Shown piece by piece: positions 40,401 to 52,370 of a DNA stretch of 64,000 bases (position 1 is the first letter of the stretch; every line of letters begins with the position of its first letter). The stretch spans positions 2,199,689 to 2,263,688 of the forward strand of contig CAADRB010000005.1 in NCBI GenBank assembly GCA_900708905.1, written 5' to 3'. The notes below the pieces were generated by a model. It was not told where the DNA came from, did not search any database, and was given only the letters and a program-made list of their open reading frames with translations. The translations under genes and the position numbers were made by a program. The stretch comes from Hymenolepis diminuta. Lineage: Eukaryota; Platyhelminthes; Cestoda; Cyclophyllidea; Hymenolepididae.

Positions 40401-41857
40401 AGTAGTCGGCCCGTGACCGGGATGAAAAATATCTGGAGTCAAAGGAGGTGCTCCTGGAACATGGGAGCGTCGAAAACAAGAGAGATAGATCACGATCATT
40501 AGAACACAGGCCAGGGCCATTGGAATAATCAATCCGGCAACAACCACATAACCGGCTAAAAGTTGATATAGTAATGAAGATTCAAATTAAATTCTTACCC
40601 TTATCTTCCGATGGCACATAACCGTAGAATATCAACAGACAAAAGTATGTGAGAGTAAGAAAAATCGCGACTCCACACCCTAATCAAAGAAGATTAACCC
40701 TAAAAATAAACTTACGGAACCAAACGTAAAAGCTTCCGGCTAATGCATAGAGAGTTGCACCAACAAATATTACTCCAATACACATTTTTGTTGTAACTGA
40801 AGCGTTTTCGAGTAAATCACAGGTGAGCTGATCTGATGTGCTTCGAACAGCATCAGAGGATTTTTCACTATGTGGACATGTGTACAACACCGTGGGGGCA
40901 TAAGCAACAAATGTTGAACTCTCTATACCGCCATAAGTGTTCATTTTATACTCCGCAATCACATTATAGACAGCTGCAGTTCCTAGATGTCGAGCAACTT
41001 GAATCTCATGGCTATTATCTTCAAACAATCTCAAATCTCTACAAAAGAAAAGTTGAATAGTCAAAACTGCAAGCTCTTACCTAGCTTTAAAGCTGCCGAC
41101 TAGAGTTCCCCGCAACGGAGCCTCACCATAGGATGAAAGATGACCGAGAGATTGTAAAACTTGAATTGGCGTTGGATTGCTGAAGGTATTTACAGAACCT
41201 CCTGAGGTCACTAGAGGAATGTAATATATTCGGTAAATGAGATCGTCAAAGAAGGAAGAATTCAAGTTGCCACATGATTGAGAGTCAGTGTGTGCAGGAG
41301 AGGCAGCATAAAATCGAATCGTAGATGTCCACCATCGCAATCTTTCGGCAGTATTGTCGAGTAAATCACCATTCTCATTCCACCAATGGGTTTCAATAGT
41401 TGAGGAGGAAAAATTTCTAGATGAACCGATTCCACAACCACCTGGAATTACACCCTCTGTTTTGTACAAGGAAGCTCTTATGGCGGCTTGAATAGGTTGA
41501 GAATGGAAAGAACAAATATAGAGCATTTGGGTGTCGTTCATAATCCGCTGTTGGTTAACAATTCCCAAATTATAGCCATACTGGGAAGAATGGGAAGGAC
41601 AATCAATTGACAAAGAGGCCCAAATCTTATTAAAAGGGCAGTGAATAGAGAATGTCAGAAATTGAGAAGTGTCCGTCACTATACCAAATGAAAAGGAATT
41701 ATTTCCTGGATTTAATGTGACTTCATTCCATGTGTCAATTGGTAGGTCATGTTTCTGTTGATAAGTTCCTAAATAAAATAAGTTTAGATGGTATGATTCT
41801 ATTCCCACCGTCAAATAAAAATAAAATGCAGAATATCGTCAACAAACTGGACTTCAT
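34466..41857 (-). CDS. TM7SF3: TM7SF3-like seven-transmembrane protein
   Basis: This is a membrane protein of the TM7SF3 type (extracellular N-domain plus seven helices; in mammals implicated in cell survival under stress). Seven exons: 41857-41809, 41768-41081, 41038-40716, 40679-40599, 40555-39857, 35349-34950 and 34748-34466. All phases agree, giving 840 aa against about 570 in human. The signal peptide is MKSSLLTIFCILFLFDG. The ectodomain has the family's PGGC motif and ETHWW...TIRFYAA, then TAAVYNVIAEY and AYAPTVLYTCP. Helices follow, including VVAGLIIPMALACVLMIVIY, and the diagnostic FNIPAYGRNDIIFLIVWLVG matches human NVPFQTNDFIILAVWG. Extra length comes from a Pro/Ser/His-rich loop (exon 5, SHVPGAPPLTPDIFHPGHG) and a long cytoplasmic tail with an RNRWRRRRRM stretch. 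Intron 6 (34949-34749) is GC-AG. Confidence 0.85.
35665..35805 (+). repeat. Four-copy dispersed repeat, copy 1 (partial)
   Basis: This copy shares ATCATTTTACCTTC, a GAAAGGAAAAATGAATT block, AAAATACCGATCAATAA and GACAGGCAGTTATTGCAATC with the longer copies at 36405, 39385 and 52110. It ends near a GATTAATGAATG segment and lacks the 3' part. Confidence 0.5.
36405..36665 (+). repeat. Four-copy dispersed repeat, copy 2
   Basis: This is a full-length reference copy. Blocks in order are GTAAGATCGTTTTGCCTTC, TTGGGAGAAAAAAAATGAAT, TGATTAAATAATGCCG, GACAGGCATTTGCCGCAATC, GAATCGTGAAATTTAA, GTGAGCTACCCATTTAGTAA, ATATTGTACAAATCGAAT and TTTGATACCTTTC. No open frame or terminal inverted repeat is seen. 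Confidence 0.65.
37500..37625 (+). repeat. Second intronic repeat pair, copy 1
   Basis: Similar to 38690-38830 in the same orientation. The best-matched part is GATTGGCTACTTGGTTATCC against GATTGGCTACCTGGTTAGCC, with flanking ACATAGTTCGAGAG and AGCAACGATGCAACT-like blocks. The family is unknown. Confidence 0.45.
38690..38830 (+). repeat. Second intronic repeat pair, copy 2
   Basis: Partner of 37500-37625. The conserved core GATTGGCTACCTGGTTAGCC is followed by AATCAGATAACAGCAAGGAT. The copy is diverged and no coding is seen. Confidence 0.45.
39385..39650 (+). repeat. Four-copy dispersed repeat, copy 3
   Basis: Same orientation as copies 2 and 4. Conserved blocks include TTGAAGTGGTAGGACAAACT, AACCAGTCCATAAACACCGG, ACATTGTAAACAAGAATTTG and ATATTGTACAACTCGAATGG, followed by AAATCAACTGAAGTAAGACT. 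The central region is more diverged. Confidence 0.55.
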
Positions 41858-44488
41858 TTCAATTCATCTCTCAAAACAGTTTAATGAGATCTGACCAATG
41901 GTAATCAAGTTCAAGGTATCCTTCACTAGTTAAAACTTTAAAATATTTTTTTCTACTTAAAAGCAAACTACTGTAAAGTGACAGAAGAAAAAATGTGCAT
42001 TTTGGATATTTGATTCTAAATTTAGACAAATTTATTGATTCTAAATTAATCATAATTCAATTCTTACCAAGTTTGAAATTTAAGCATATTAGGACGGACA
42101 ATATTATAACATCAATTTTTCACTCTTGATACTGTATATCCTCTGCTAAGTAGGTAATCAATTCCACAATACATTTAGTCATATATGTTTGAATTTTTAT
42201 GCCTAATTTTGATCTATCCATTTTATATACATATTACGAATATGCGTTTTGGTGTATGAAAAATTACTAGTACATAGGTTTCGTAGGGTACTAATTAGAT
42301 TGAGTGACTGTTAAACTTATTTTCAATATTACCTTACTGCATTTTATTTCCAGCTACTTTCTATCACATCTGAATCTGAATTAATAACTTACGTTACTTC
42401 ATACCGTACTTCACACCGTACTGTAAGATAACCGTCTAATTTTGTTCTCATGAATGCTTTAAGTCAATTTAAATATTGATTTCAATCTGAAGAATATGCA
42501 TTAAGCAGGAACTCAAAACAAATACTAGCGGAAATGATAGGCATTATTGAAAATTTCTAGTTTAATACATGAAAAGTTTGTGGGTTACATCGGGCTACGT
42601 AATAATAGTGAATGATTACACTTCAGGCTCGGAATGCAGAGTTCAGGATATGATACGGCTTTACAGTATCCACTGACAAAAATAATCAGGCAATTTCACG
42701 TAATATTAGTTTCAAAAGGCTACATATTGCTTTTGGATGTAAGGTTTAGCAATAATTGAATTCGGGTAGAGAGAAATTCCACCAACAGCGATCATAGGTT
42801 TGCTTGGTTACAAATGTAAAATATGTTCAAAAAATTGATGATACCACATCAAAATTGTTCGATGAAATGGTTGCCAATAGGTTATCAAGTACCATATGGT
42901 TAGCACTGGGTATTTTTCGTATTAAGTGAAACTTAAGTATTCCCTTTATGAAACCGTGTATGAGCAATGGAGAAGGGATCGACCGTACCATATGCATTTT
43001 TGTTAATCGGTAAACTTTCAAACGCAGATTATAAACCACCAATATAATTGTAACCAATTACTTTTTTGAAAAAGCAAGCCATAGGGCCGTAATGTAACAA
43101 ACTAGAAGTCTCAGTAGTAACCCCGCAGATCAAAGCAACATAGAAAACCCAGAAATATGACAATTAACCCCGAAGTCAGTAATTCAAATCAGACCATATG
43201 GCACGCTACGGTAAACACGCGTGTACTAAAGAAAGTGAAATTCAGCAAATATGCACTTTAACAAATAGGCATAATTACAAAGTGTCTCTTTGTCAGTTGA
43301 GAAATAGAAGGGAAATTGCATTATATTTAAAGAAAAAATATTGGAAAGGTGGAGGAATAATAATTATTACTTCTAGCAATAGCAAACGAGGGTGAATACT
43401 AAAATCCCACCAATCTTTCTCTGAATGTAGTTTTCGAGTGAAGAATATAACTCTCGATTTTGTTGAGAGCAACTGCGTACAAATGAAGAAATGATATATC
43501 ACCGCTTCAACGTTTTGGTAATGCTTAGAATTCATAATTTCTAACAAAATTCTGATGTTTGCTAGCTTTTGATCTAAAATATTTTTTTTGTTTTATACTT
43601 TGAATTCTATTGACCAATGGCATTGAAACTTCCAACTTGAAATGCAGTATATACAAAAGCCTGTTTTTGGACAGATTGACGCTACATTATGACAGCGCGG
43701 TGATTAAATCGCGGCAGCCATAAAATAAGAAGAAAGTTGTATAATTCGGTTAATATCCCACCGTTTCACATTTTGCAAAGGTAAGAAAAGAATTTGAAAG
43801 TAGGTTGGACCTAACAGGGAGAATGAAATACTGTAATTCAACGTTGAATAAGAAGCTAGAAGGTCAAAGATTAGATCATTGCTTTCAATTTCAGTAATCT
43901 CCATTTAAAGCGCTCGATTTTATCTGGAAACGTAGTGGTTGAATCAAGGCTAAACATAAGAACATGAGAAAACTTGCTCTGAGTTCAGCCATTATGAGAG
44001 GTTTCACTAGAAAATATATTTCGGGTAATATATTTGAACAGAATTTGAACGACGAGAGATGTTATAAATTGAAAAATTAAAGTTACGAATTGGCTATTAG
44101 CTGATATAGAGGAAAATCAACAATGAAATTGCTGAACAGATAGATTCCAAAGGTAATTAACCAGGGAGAATTCGAGTAACCTTGAAAAGAAATCTCACTG
44201 AAATAAATATTAGAAGTCTCTTTATTAAACTTTATTACAAATTTTTACATCTTTCGTATTTTCGGTCTAATACTTTTTAAAGTCGTGTAATGGACAGCTT
44301 ATTAAATAAAAGAGTGTAGAATCTAGCTGAATAATCACCCTTCTTATTATTGCAGATGGAGAAAGGTCAAGACAGTGATAGACGGAGTTTATTAAGTAAA
44401 AATCAAAAACCACGGTAGGTAGGGATGCTGGATGGGTGAGAGCAGGTGCGGTGAAAGTGTTGTTTGTATATTTGGATATTATATTCAC
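41858..44488. other. Intergenic region upstream of the TM7SF3-like gene
   Basis: No coding exon or repeat family was recognised. Open frames on both strands (for example 42053-41871 minus and 43547-43293 minus) have no similarity or splice support. The promoter of the TM7SF3-like gene should be near the left edge. Confidence 0.45.
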
Positions 44489-44578
44489 ATTTTCAGGAAT
44501 CGACGGTGTGTTCAAAGTCGCCTGTGAGTCCTCATGGGGTGATGACAACGAGTACGACTGCGGAGGGTCCGAGGCCAT
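44489..44578 (-). CDS. Candidate 5' coding exon, unknown protein
   Basis: A 30-codon segment runs from an ATG at 44578 to a donor-like GTGAAT at phase 0. It reads MASDPPQSYSLSSPHEDSQA then TLNTPSIPEN. It is clearly richer in G+C than its surroundings and has a Ser/Pro/acidic composition typical of disordered N-termini. No downstream exon (toward lower coordinates) was found to pair with it. Alternatively the plus strand of the same bases could be transcribed. Treat it as a candidate only. Confidence 0.28.
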
Positions 44579-45594
44579 ATTAGGTCCTCGAACGTTAGTC
44601 ACACCATACTGTTTATGTTGTCAATATCATTGGTCGAATGCACTAACCTCACAATGAACCTGTGCTCGCTGGCTTTTATTGGTTAAATTTCACAATTACT
44701 CTCGTTAATTTTAATAAATTTCCTATTTGAAGTATTTTTGAAACTAAATAAAAATATTACGACCGGAAAGTTTCTCAAACTGTCATAACATTGGCCGTTA
44801 GATTCATAAGGTAATCTGTACAACCTATTGTGAAACACATCATTTTGGTTTCGTGCATCTAGAAATACCACTGCTAGAGTTTATTATTAGTAATTACTGT
44901 GCTCCAAACAACTCTGTGTAGTTTTATGGTTGAATCTCCGCAGCTTGTCAAATCCGTCGTTACATTATATTATTAAAGAATATCATATAACCAAATAAAA
45001 GCCATGGGTTACTCCTTAGCCATTAATGTGCTAGTGCACATTGGTTATTCATTACCAATCTTCACCCCTAGCCATGTTGTGGATAAATGTACCTTTTTAA
45101 ATTTGCTACCGCATCGTTATGAGTCGATTTTTCCATCTAACTATCTGTTTTTCACAATCACCTTTTTCTATTCTTCATCTCTCTCGTTCATTATGCATTA
45201 GTGTTAAACAGATCTCCGATCTCTAACCCAACTATTAGTCTGGAAGTATTTGAGAAGAGATGTTATTTCTAGTAACCTGTAGGATGACGTTTACTGTGAT
45301 GAGAACACTTATCGAAGGATAGTAGAGAACCATCTATTTATATACTTGTTGTTAAATAGTTTTAAATGTTTTACAATTGCCTACTCACATGAAGAATCCA
45401 GCATAAAAGTCATCTATATGGTGACTCCCTGTGAAGATTCCCCAGACGCTTAAATGTCCAAGAATGTTATCGCCCTACTATGAGGCTCGGAATCCGATTG
45501 TTTGAGTTTAAACAATGGCAATAGATTTTAAACGATGTTTATGTTCCGATCACTACAAAAACTATCAAGAACTGCCAAGGAAGGTCACTACAAT

Positions 45595-45775
45595 GAGGTA
45601 CCGAGAGATTGGAGAGATTGCAGACGAATGGTACATCTATTAGGTCAAGAGATCGATGCTCATCGACTGTTCATCGATGCACTTATACGCATGGTTAGGC
45701 GCACTGGTTAATTGTGATCATGAAGAGTGGCAGAATGCTTGATTGTCATCAGATCAATCTCAAGATCCATTCTCT
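45595..45775 (+). repeat. tRNA-derived SINE-like element, copy F
   Basis: The head has a B-box-like AGAGATCGATGCTCATCG. The body blocks GGTTAGGCGCACTGGTTAAT and GAGTGGCAGAATGCTTG correspond to GGCCGACCACACTGGTTAAG of copy E and ATGGCAGAATGC of copy B. The tail ends near AATCTCAAGATCC. Confidence 0.5.
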
Positions 45776-46539
45776 CTGCTCAAGCCAATGGTTATTAACA
45801 ATTAACTAAATGCCCCTAAGCGAATACTTGTGCACAAATTGAATTCACAATAAACTGAATGTTATATTTGGTGTCTTGTTCCCTTTTTTATAAAAAATCG
45901 ATTGATAATTAAATATCATTTGCAGCTTATACCTATACTACATTTGTAATGTGTCCCTGTAAGAGAGAATTAAATCCTAAATAGTTTCTAAGCTCAAGTA
46001 ATAAACATGATAATGATGGTTTTCATCAGAATTAATCGGGGTTTGCGCTCGGTCTACTATTATCAAGCGGTCATGTGCTAATTTTTGTAATGAAAACCCA
46101 GAAAGTGAATATCTTACCATAAATTTAATAGCATCTCACAATCTTGTTAAACATATAAAGTCCAGTTAGTAAGTAGAAGGAAAGAAAGTATAAAGTACTA
46201 ACTAATCTTAAACCAGTTAGTTATTTATTTCTAAATGTAATCCTTAATATGTAATTTAGAATGATAGACTAATAACCGTTTCAAGTGTTTTTGTAAAATT
46301 CTGTATAATGATATGATTCCTTGTTGCCAACTTAATGGGTCGCATTAGTGAACAATGACAAGGCAGACAGTTATGAATTCATTAAAATGGATATATAATG
46401 AAAATGAGAGTCGACAACTTATTTTGCAAAACCAAATTATGGAAATTATCAGTAGCAATACAGAATCTGAGGGCTCATAGCTCCTAAACCCATTTGGGAA
46501 AGCGATTACCAACACGTATCTTAGGAATAGTATCATGGA

Positions 46540-46690
46540 GTCTTTTTGGTGAGAAACTAGAAGTAGCAGTAGCCAGGCTTACTCACTGAGGGTGTCCATT
46601 ATGGTCAATAAGTGTGAATCGATAGGCACTGAGCCCGTGACCACTGAAATTGTAGACGAGTGTGCCAATCACTGCGCTAGCAGCTCAAAT
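46540..46690 (-). repeat. tRNA-derived SINE-like element, copy G
   Basis: On the minus strand an A-box-like TAGCGCAGTGATTGGC is followed by ACACTCGTCTACAATTTCAG and GGTCACGGGCTCAGTGCC. The body has TAAGCCTGGCTACTGCTAC, then TTTCTCACC and GACTCCATGATAC, the latter two matching copies E and A. Confidence 0.55.
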
Positions 46691-46984
46691 CTGCAGATAT
46701 ACTTATTCTTATCTGCGATTGACTCATTGAAATCTGCGACAACCCGTTAAAAGGTCTGTTTCCGGCTGAGCTGATTATCACCACCTATCGGAGCGCAGGT
46801 ATCTCTGTGGTAATCGGCTCGTCCTCGATGCTAAAGTCATATTCCAGTATGTACATGAACATAATTTAAAATTGTAGTATGCTAGACTGCATCATTAACC
46901 ACCATCAATACAAATCACTAAATTTCGCCCTCCTTCTCATAATGCCAAATCTGGGCGGTTCACTTGATGGTCACATGAACTAGC

Positions 46985-47180
46985 GACCACATGTGATGTG
47001 AAGTGCAGCATATTGAGAACTACGTACAAGCTCCAGACAGAGCGCGCCTTATGTAGATCTCATCGCACTATATTGTGTCACTTACAGTTGATTAGATGGA
47101 CAAACTGGACACATTCGAGGACAGGGGGAAGTCAGTCATACTTAAGTCGCCGTGTTACTAGGGAATGTGGTCAGACTCTG
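46985..47180 (+). repeat. Dispersed repeat paired with 7685-7830
   Basis: Same-orientation counterpart of the repeat beside the Ty3/gypsy remnant, with matching blocks near 47010-47030 and 47075-47090 and weaker similarity to about 47170. Coding was not recognised. Confidence 0.4.
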
Positions 47181-49803
47181 AGGGCCCAGATTCCACGGAC
47201 AAGATTGCAAAAATCTTTTTAAAACCTATTGTTCAGATTTATTTTATGCAAAAATAAGAAATAGTTATCAGGAAAATGGAATTAGGAATGGTAGTGTTTT
47301 TTGCTGTGGAGAATAACAATAACTTGCTTTCAAGCTTCGTCTAACTCCTTAAACGTTGACTCAAAATTGGTTGGTATTTCTGTTTGTGTAAACGATAAGT
47401 CGAATGTTCACTTCCTTCGGATGGCTTAAACAGAACAGAATAAAACAAGGCTGGACTGTCAACTGTTGAATTTTTGCTCTACACTAAGTGAACCAACAAA
47501 TCCATCTGGTATTAATTCGTCTTGAGCTATTTTTATACATCTAAGAGAGCGCACAGTAAAACAAGGGCGATTGACGAAAGGGGATGCTAACATAAGCGCC
47601 TGGCGTCACCCTGATAATTATGCAGAAGGGGGTGGGAATATGGTTTTTAAGGAGGGCGGGGTGGCTATGAGTGAGTATGAGCACTCAAGTTAAAGTGAAA
47701 ATATGGGCGTGTCAACTCTCAAACATGTTTCCACCCACTGTTCTAAATCTCATCTTAAATCCTCTCTCTCTCCCTCTCTAAGCTCAATATATACTGTGGT
47801 TTACCTTGGACTGTTTAAGGCTCAATTCACGTCGACAATTTGAATTAAGTGTATTAAAACACTTTTTTTGATTGCATTAACCATAAGAATAAATTACTAA
47901 AGCCAGTTGTGTTAAAAGATGATTTTGCTATAAAAGTGGAAGTAATGCATAAGATACTATGAGTAAAAGTAAGGAGAGAGAAGGGGGGGAGAGAGAGAAT
48001 ATGCCCACTTTTGAGAAGTTAGAGCCAGGAAATCGAGAGAACGTTACTTCTGAGCTCCAGAACCATTAGATCATATATATTTTCAGTTTGAAGTTCGGTC
48101 GTTTCTTTTCATATTGCCCTCCAAATGAAGAATCTGAACGAGGCGACCAGGCTCTTTTCATAAAGTGACTGTAGCCACCATCTGTTAGAAGGTGAGTCTA
48201 CCAGCTGGGAGATTATCTTTGGATTTGTGGTACCTTCTTATCTTTCTTTCATTCGCAAAGAATCGATAACACCGGAAATTCATGCACATAACTCCTCTTT
48301 TACGTATACCGTTCAGTTGTGGTTGATATTCAGTAATGTGAAGAATAGAATTCATGATCCAAATTTCGCCTTCGTACTTGCTAAACACCTGTTTAGCACC
48401 AGCCTGAAATTGCATTAACCATCTCCTTTTGTGCGTGTGCAAATCTAGAGGTATTCACTTTATGTAATTGGGATTTCAATGCCTAATGTTTCTCGTTCAA
48501 TTAAGTTTGAAAACTATTCCTGACTCAAAGAATTCCTGACCGTGGCGTTGATAACTTCACAGTTCATTTCTATTTCATATCCACTTCCATTCATTCAGAA
48601 CTGATTGACTAGTAAGTTGAGATGAGTGATTGATTATGTCATTCTCAGAACAGGTGAATGTTATAGCGTGGCCCTAGTTACACTCCAGTTTTCCCCACTG
48701 GCCTCCATGTAGTTAGATTTCAGGTTTATTCCTCAACGCTTAATCAGCGATACTATGATAATAAATTTGTCTATGCTCCATCGGTTAGGCGAAAGTTCGA
48801 AATATTGGATGGTTTTGTCGTATTAATAAATGAAATCATCTTCTGCTCTTGTTAATTTTTATCGATAGCGTTAATTCACGTCCTCAGAACACTTTTGGTT
48901 TCCCTAGATGATCGTTTAATAAAAAAAAGGATCAGGTCGAAGATTTTACCTCATCTTGGAGGAGTAGTATCAAGTTAGCTCTCTAATAGGACACCAACAA
49001 ATTCAGCTTAATGTCATAGCGTTGATGCTCTGCCTCAAAATGGATAGTCTCTTAAAGCCTCCCATTCTTATTAATGTGTGGGCGAACGCCGCCTCTTTAA
49101 AATTAATCTGAACTGAATCTGTCATCGGTCCAGCGGTGGGTTGACCTTCAAATGCCAATTGTATGAGAGACTTCTTCCTCTAAATCGTCTTGGAAAAGCT
49201 AATAATGTATTGGTTTTTCTTCTCCATTGTCTTCTCACTTTGTCTTAGCCAATTGTAGCCTGAGAGCATATAATTAGTCCTCGGTCATGACAGTAGAAAT
49301 TAAGCCTTTTAGCATAATATTATAATGCGAATCAGTTTAATGAAGCTTCATTAAAAGGGTCTCCAGACAAAAAAAACTTGCCATCATAGAAGCATCTTGC
49401 TATTTGTTCTGTGCAACAGAGATCTCCTTGAGCTTATCAAACTTCAGCAAGCAAATATTTAAACATTATAAATGCAAAAATAATGCGCTGATTCCAGTTT
49501 ATCTATGTAAATTAAACTTATGAATTTTCCCCTAAATCATAACTTATTGCAAAACTTTCATTCCGTTCTTAAAAATCTCCGAGAAAGTGCAACTTAGGTA
49601 AATTTCCCACAAACCATTAGCTGAGAATTTTTTTACCTTAAGCAGCAAGATAAATTTTGATCGAAGTTAAAATGAGCGACAAATGCATGAAGTTCGAAAG
49701 TGTTATTATAAAATTTTTAAATATTAATTTGAAATTCATCCGCTTATCTGTCAGCAGTAATCATCAGAGCAAGTTGTTCTGGGAAGTTATTATAAAGGGA
49801 AGA

Positions 49804-50140
49804 TGTGCGGAGTTCGGGTGCAGAGGCCTCCTCAACCAATCAGCAATCAATATCCCTGCAGCTCAGCGTTGTTAGTATTTAATGACCAATCTCGTGGACA
49901 GCGACTCATACGAAGATCTGTCCGCTTAAAATTCTTACTATCTCATCTCATAGGGAGCTCTGTCCACATAATAAATTCTCACTATTTCATCTCTTACGAA
50001 TCAATAAGCCCTCCTCACTCAACACCTTTCCTGTTCTCGCTACTTTGGGAGCAGCCTAGCTAATTTCGGAAGGAAATTTATAATGGAGGACTCTGCTAGA
50101 CGCTATCCGGACTGCTTAGGAGAATTACAAAGCTGTGTCA
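49804..50140 (+). mobile_element. LTR-like element, copy 2 (possible solo LTR or TRIM)
   Basis: This 337-bp partner of 32924-33258 is in opposite orientation, starting TGTGCGGAGTTC and ending GCTGTGTCA. The pair keeps an apparently parallel reading (for example RPPQPISNQYPC against RPSQSISNQYLC). That probably only reflects close sequence similarity rather than a protein, because both readings lack any known family. No flanking duplication was found. Confidence 0.6.
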
Positions 50141-52109
50141 TATCATAATTTGTCCCAGTTTGAAGTTCACGTTAGACTCAAATTAATGTCTAGGTTAAGA
50201 GAGCGGCAGTCAATCCTTAATTTGACCTCAATAGCAATTCCAATCACCGAATAATCCCAAATTTACCAGAATTAAGACATTTAAGTACATATTCACTTGT
50301 CAGCGCAGAATTAAGGTTTGTACTCTTAGTAAATATATTAAGCATTTTTAATTCATGATAAAAATAAATAAATCATTAATCCAAATCGAATTCTCAGCAT
50401 AAATCTGAAAATTTCTGGAACGCACTACAATCCATTTTATTGAAAATTATATCTGCACATCTCTCTAAGAAAGGACAATTATTATTCGCAGAAATACAAA
50501 AATATTTACAATTTTTAATTACGGAAAACAAATAACATCGAATAATAGAAAGTCCAACAAATGATAATGGAGAGAGGTTCAAAAAGATATGGAGGACAAA
50601 GGCCGGGATCAAAGTATCTTACTTCGTTTGAATTTGGACTTGGATTGTAAAATATTTCCTATATTGGCAGTTCACGTTCCAAATTTAAATCCCACAGTTT
50701 ATCCCTTGAGCACACTAATTATTTCTCTATGACAGTTTTTATTTAAAGGATCGGTCTTACCGCTTCAATTCATCCCTTTCCATTGCTCCAAAAGGCGAAT
50801 AATCGAAAATGATATTCCACAGCTTACAGTTTTAACATGTCCAAGAAGAGAGAGCTAAAAATTTTATGTTAGCAGAGTCCCATACGTAGTGTTCGCCCAA
50901 GCTGAATCCTAATAATGAACGTTCTCACACTTCTGCAATGGGACTAATATTATTATAAATGCTAGATAGAAGATGAGCCACAATATATATTTGCTTATTG
51001 AACGAAAATGTGGGATCGCTCCGTGAACGATTGGAAATTTTTGGAGTTTATTAGTACATTACTTTAAAAAATGACATTGACAAAATCATTAAATTCCCAA
51101 CTTTATCTCGAAAGGACCATCAGGTATAAATTGTAACAGTATTTTTCTGCAATTTTATATAAATCCGAAATAGAGCATGCTGTCAAAAGGTAGGGTACAT
51201 CTCTCTGGACTTGATTTTGTTTAAGTATTCCAAGATTTTTGTATTTTAAGAGTAAACAGAGAATTAGCTTAATTAAGTAGAAAAAAATACACTGCGTAAT
51301 GATTTTATGAAGATAAAGTGCAAACAATTACTGCAAATATTTCCTTGTCGAACGGTTTCGATAAACATTCATCAAAACAAACAGATGATGTGATCGTAAA
51401 TTATTGATTCAGTATTTACTAGAAATGAAGTCCGTAAACTGTTTTCAAAATTGTCATAGAGGATTATTTTTACCTCCGATTAAAAAAAACTCAAGCTATC
51501 AATTTGGGCAAAATGTCTAATGGGAAGTTTTATTCCTACAACCAATGAAAATGTGAGCTGTCTCCGGTCACCTACGATTGGCTCAACCCTGCTAATGCAT
51601 AAATATTTTTGTTATTTGAGAAAATTATGGCCCAAATTGAGGTACGTTATGAATCCTCGCATACTTTTTTCTGATCTGAGGGTTTTATTCGTAAAACATT
51701 TGCTTTAAACTTTATGATTTTTTCACTGTGACTGATCTCTACAAGTTAAAATAATAAATATGAATGAGAAAGAAAAAGTACTTTAGTAATGAATAAATAT
51801 GAGTACAGACGTATTAAGTCGAAATTTTAATTAGAATGTTAATCTTTCTAAAATGAAGATATCATCTTATAAAGATATTTACAGTTACGTTAATGGGGAA
51901 TATTTGCTAATTTCTAGGTGCTACGGAATTAATCAATAAAATATAATATAAAGGAGTTGTAAATGTCTGAGAAATATTAAATATATAAAAAATATTATAG
52001 AAAAGACAGGTTCAATTCATTTCGGACAGACACAGCTTAGGAGACCCTGCTAACTTAAGTGTACATCTATCTTATCTCTGGTAAGTCAAATTGTGAGCTG
52101 TTTAACATC

Positions 52110-52370
52110 CTGCAAGATCACTTTACCTTCTCATCCACTGGGAGAAAAAACGAAATTTTGCGGGACGACCGACTCTTTTAGATTCAATAATACCAGTCAA
52201 TAAGCACTGAACATTGTAGACAAGTATTTACTGCAATTCAGGAAATGAATCGTGAATTTTAAATTTTCGAGGATGAGCTACCCATTTGGCAAATATTGTA
52301 CAACTCGAATACCAAAATCAAATGAAACATGAGACTTTGATACCTTGTTATACATCTCAACAATTAATGA
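52110..52370 (+). repeat. Four-copy dispersed repeat, copy 4
   Basis: This copy lies about 15 kb from the three copies in the TM7SF3-like intron and has the same orientation. Shared blocks include GCAAGATCACTTTACCTTCTC, ACTGGGAGAAAAAACGAAAT, AAGTATTTACTGCAATTCAG, GATGAGCTACCCATTTGG, AATATTGTACAACTCGAATA and ACTTTGATACCTTG. Similarity to copy 2 may extend left to about 52025 (GGACAG...GCTTA). Confidence 0.65.

Noticed and set aside
48185..48442. 85-residue minus-strand frame near 48.3 kb
   Set aside because: No recognisable family, no splice partners and no composition shift.
49803..50063. 86-residue frame that has a similar-looking counterpart at 33246-33001
   Set aside because: The likeness follows from the two LTR-like DNA copies. 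The peptide has no known family, and the copies differ at many codon positions without a protein-like pattern.
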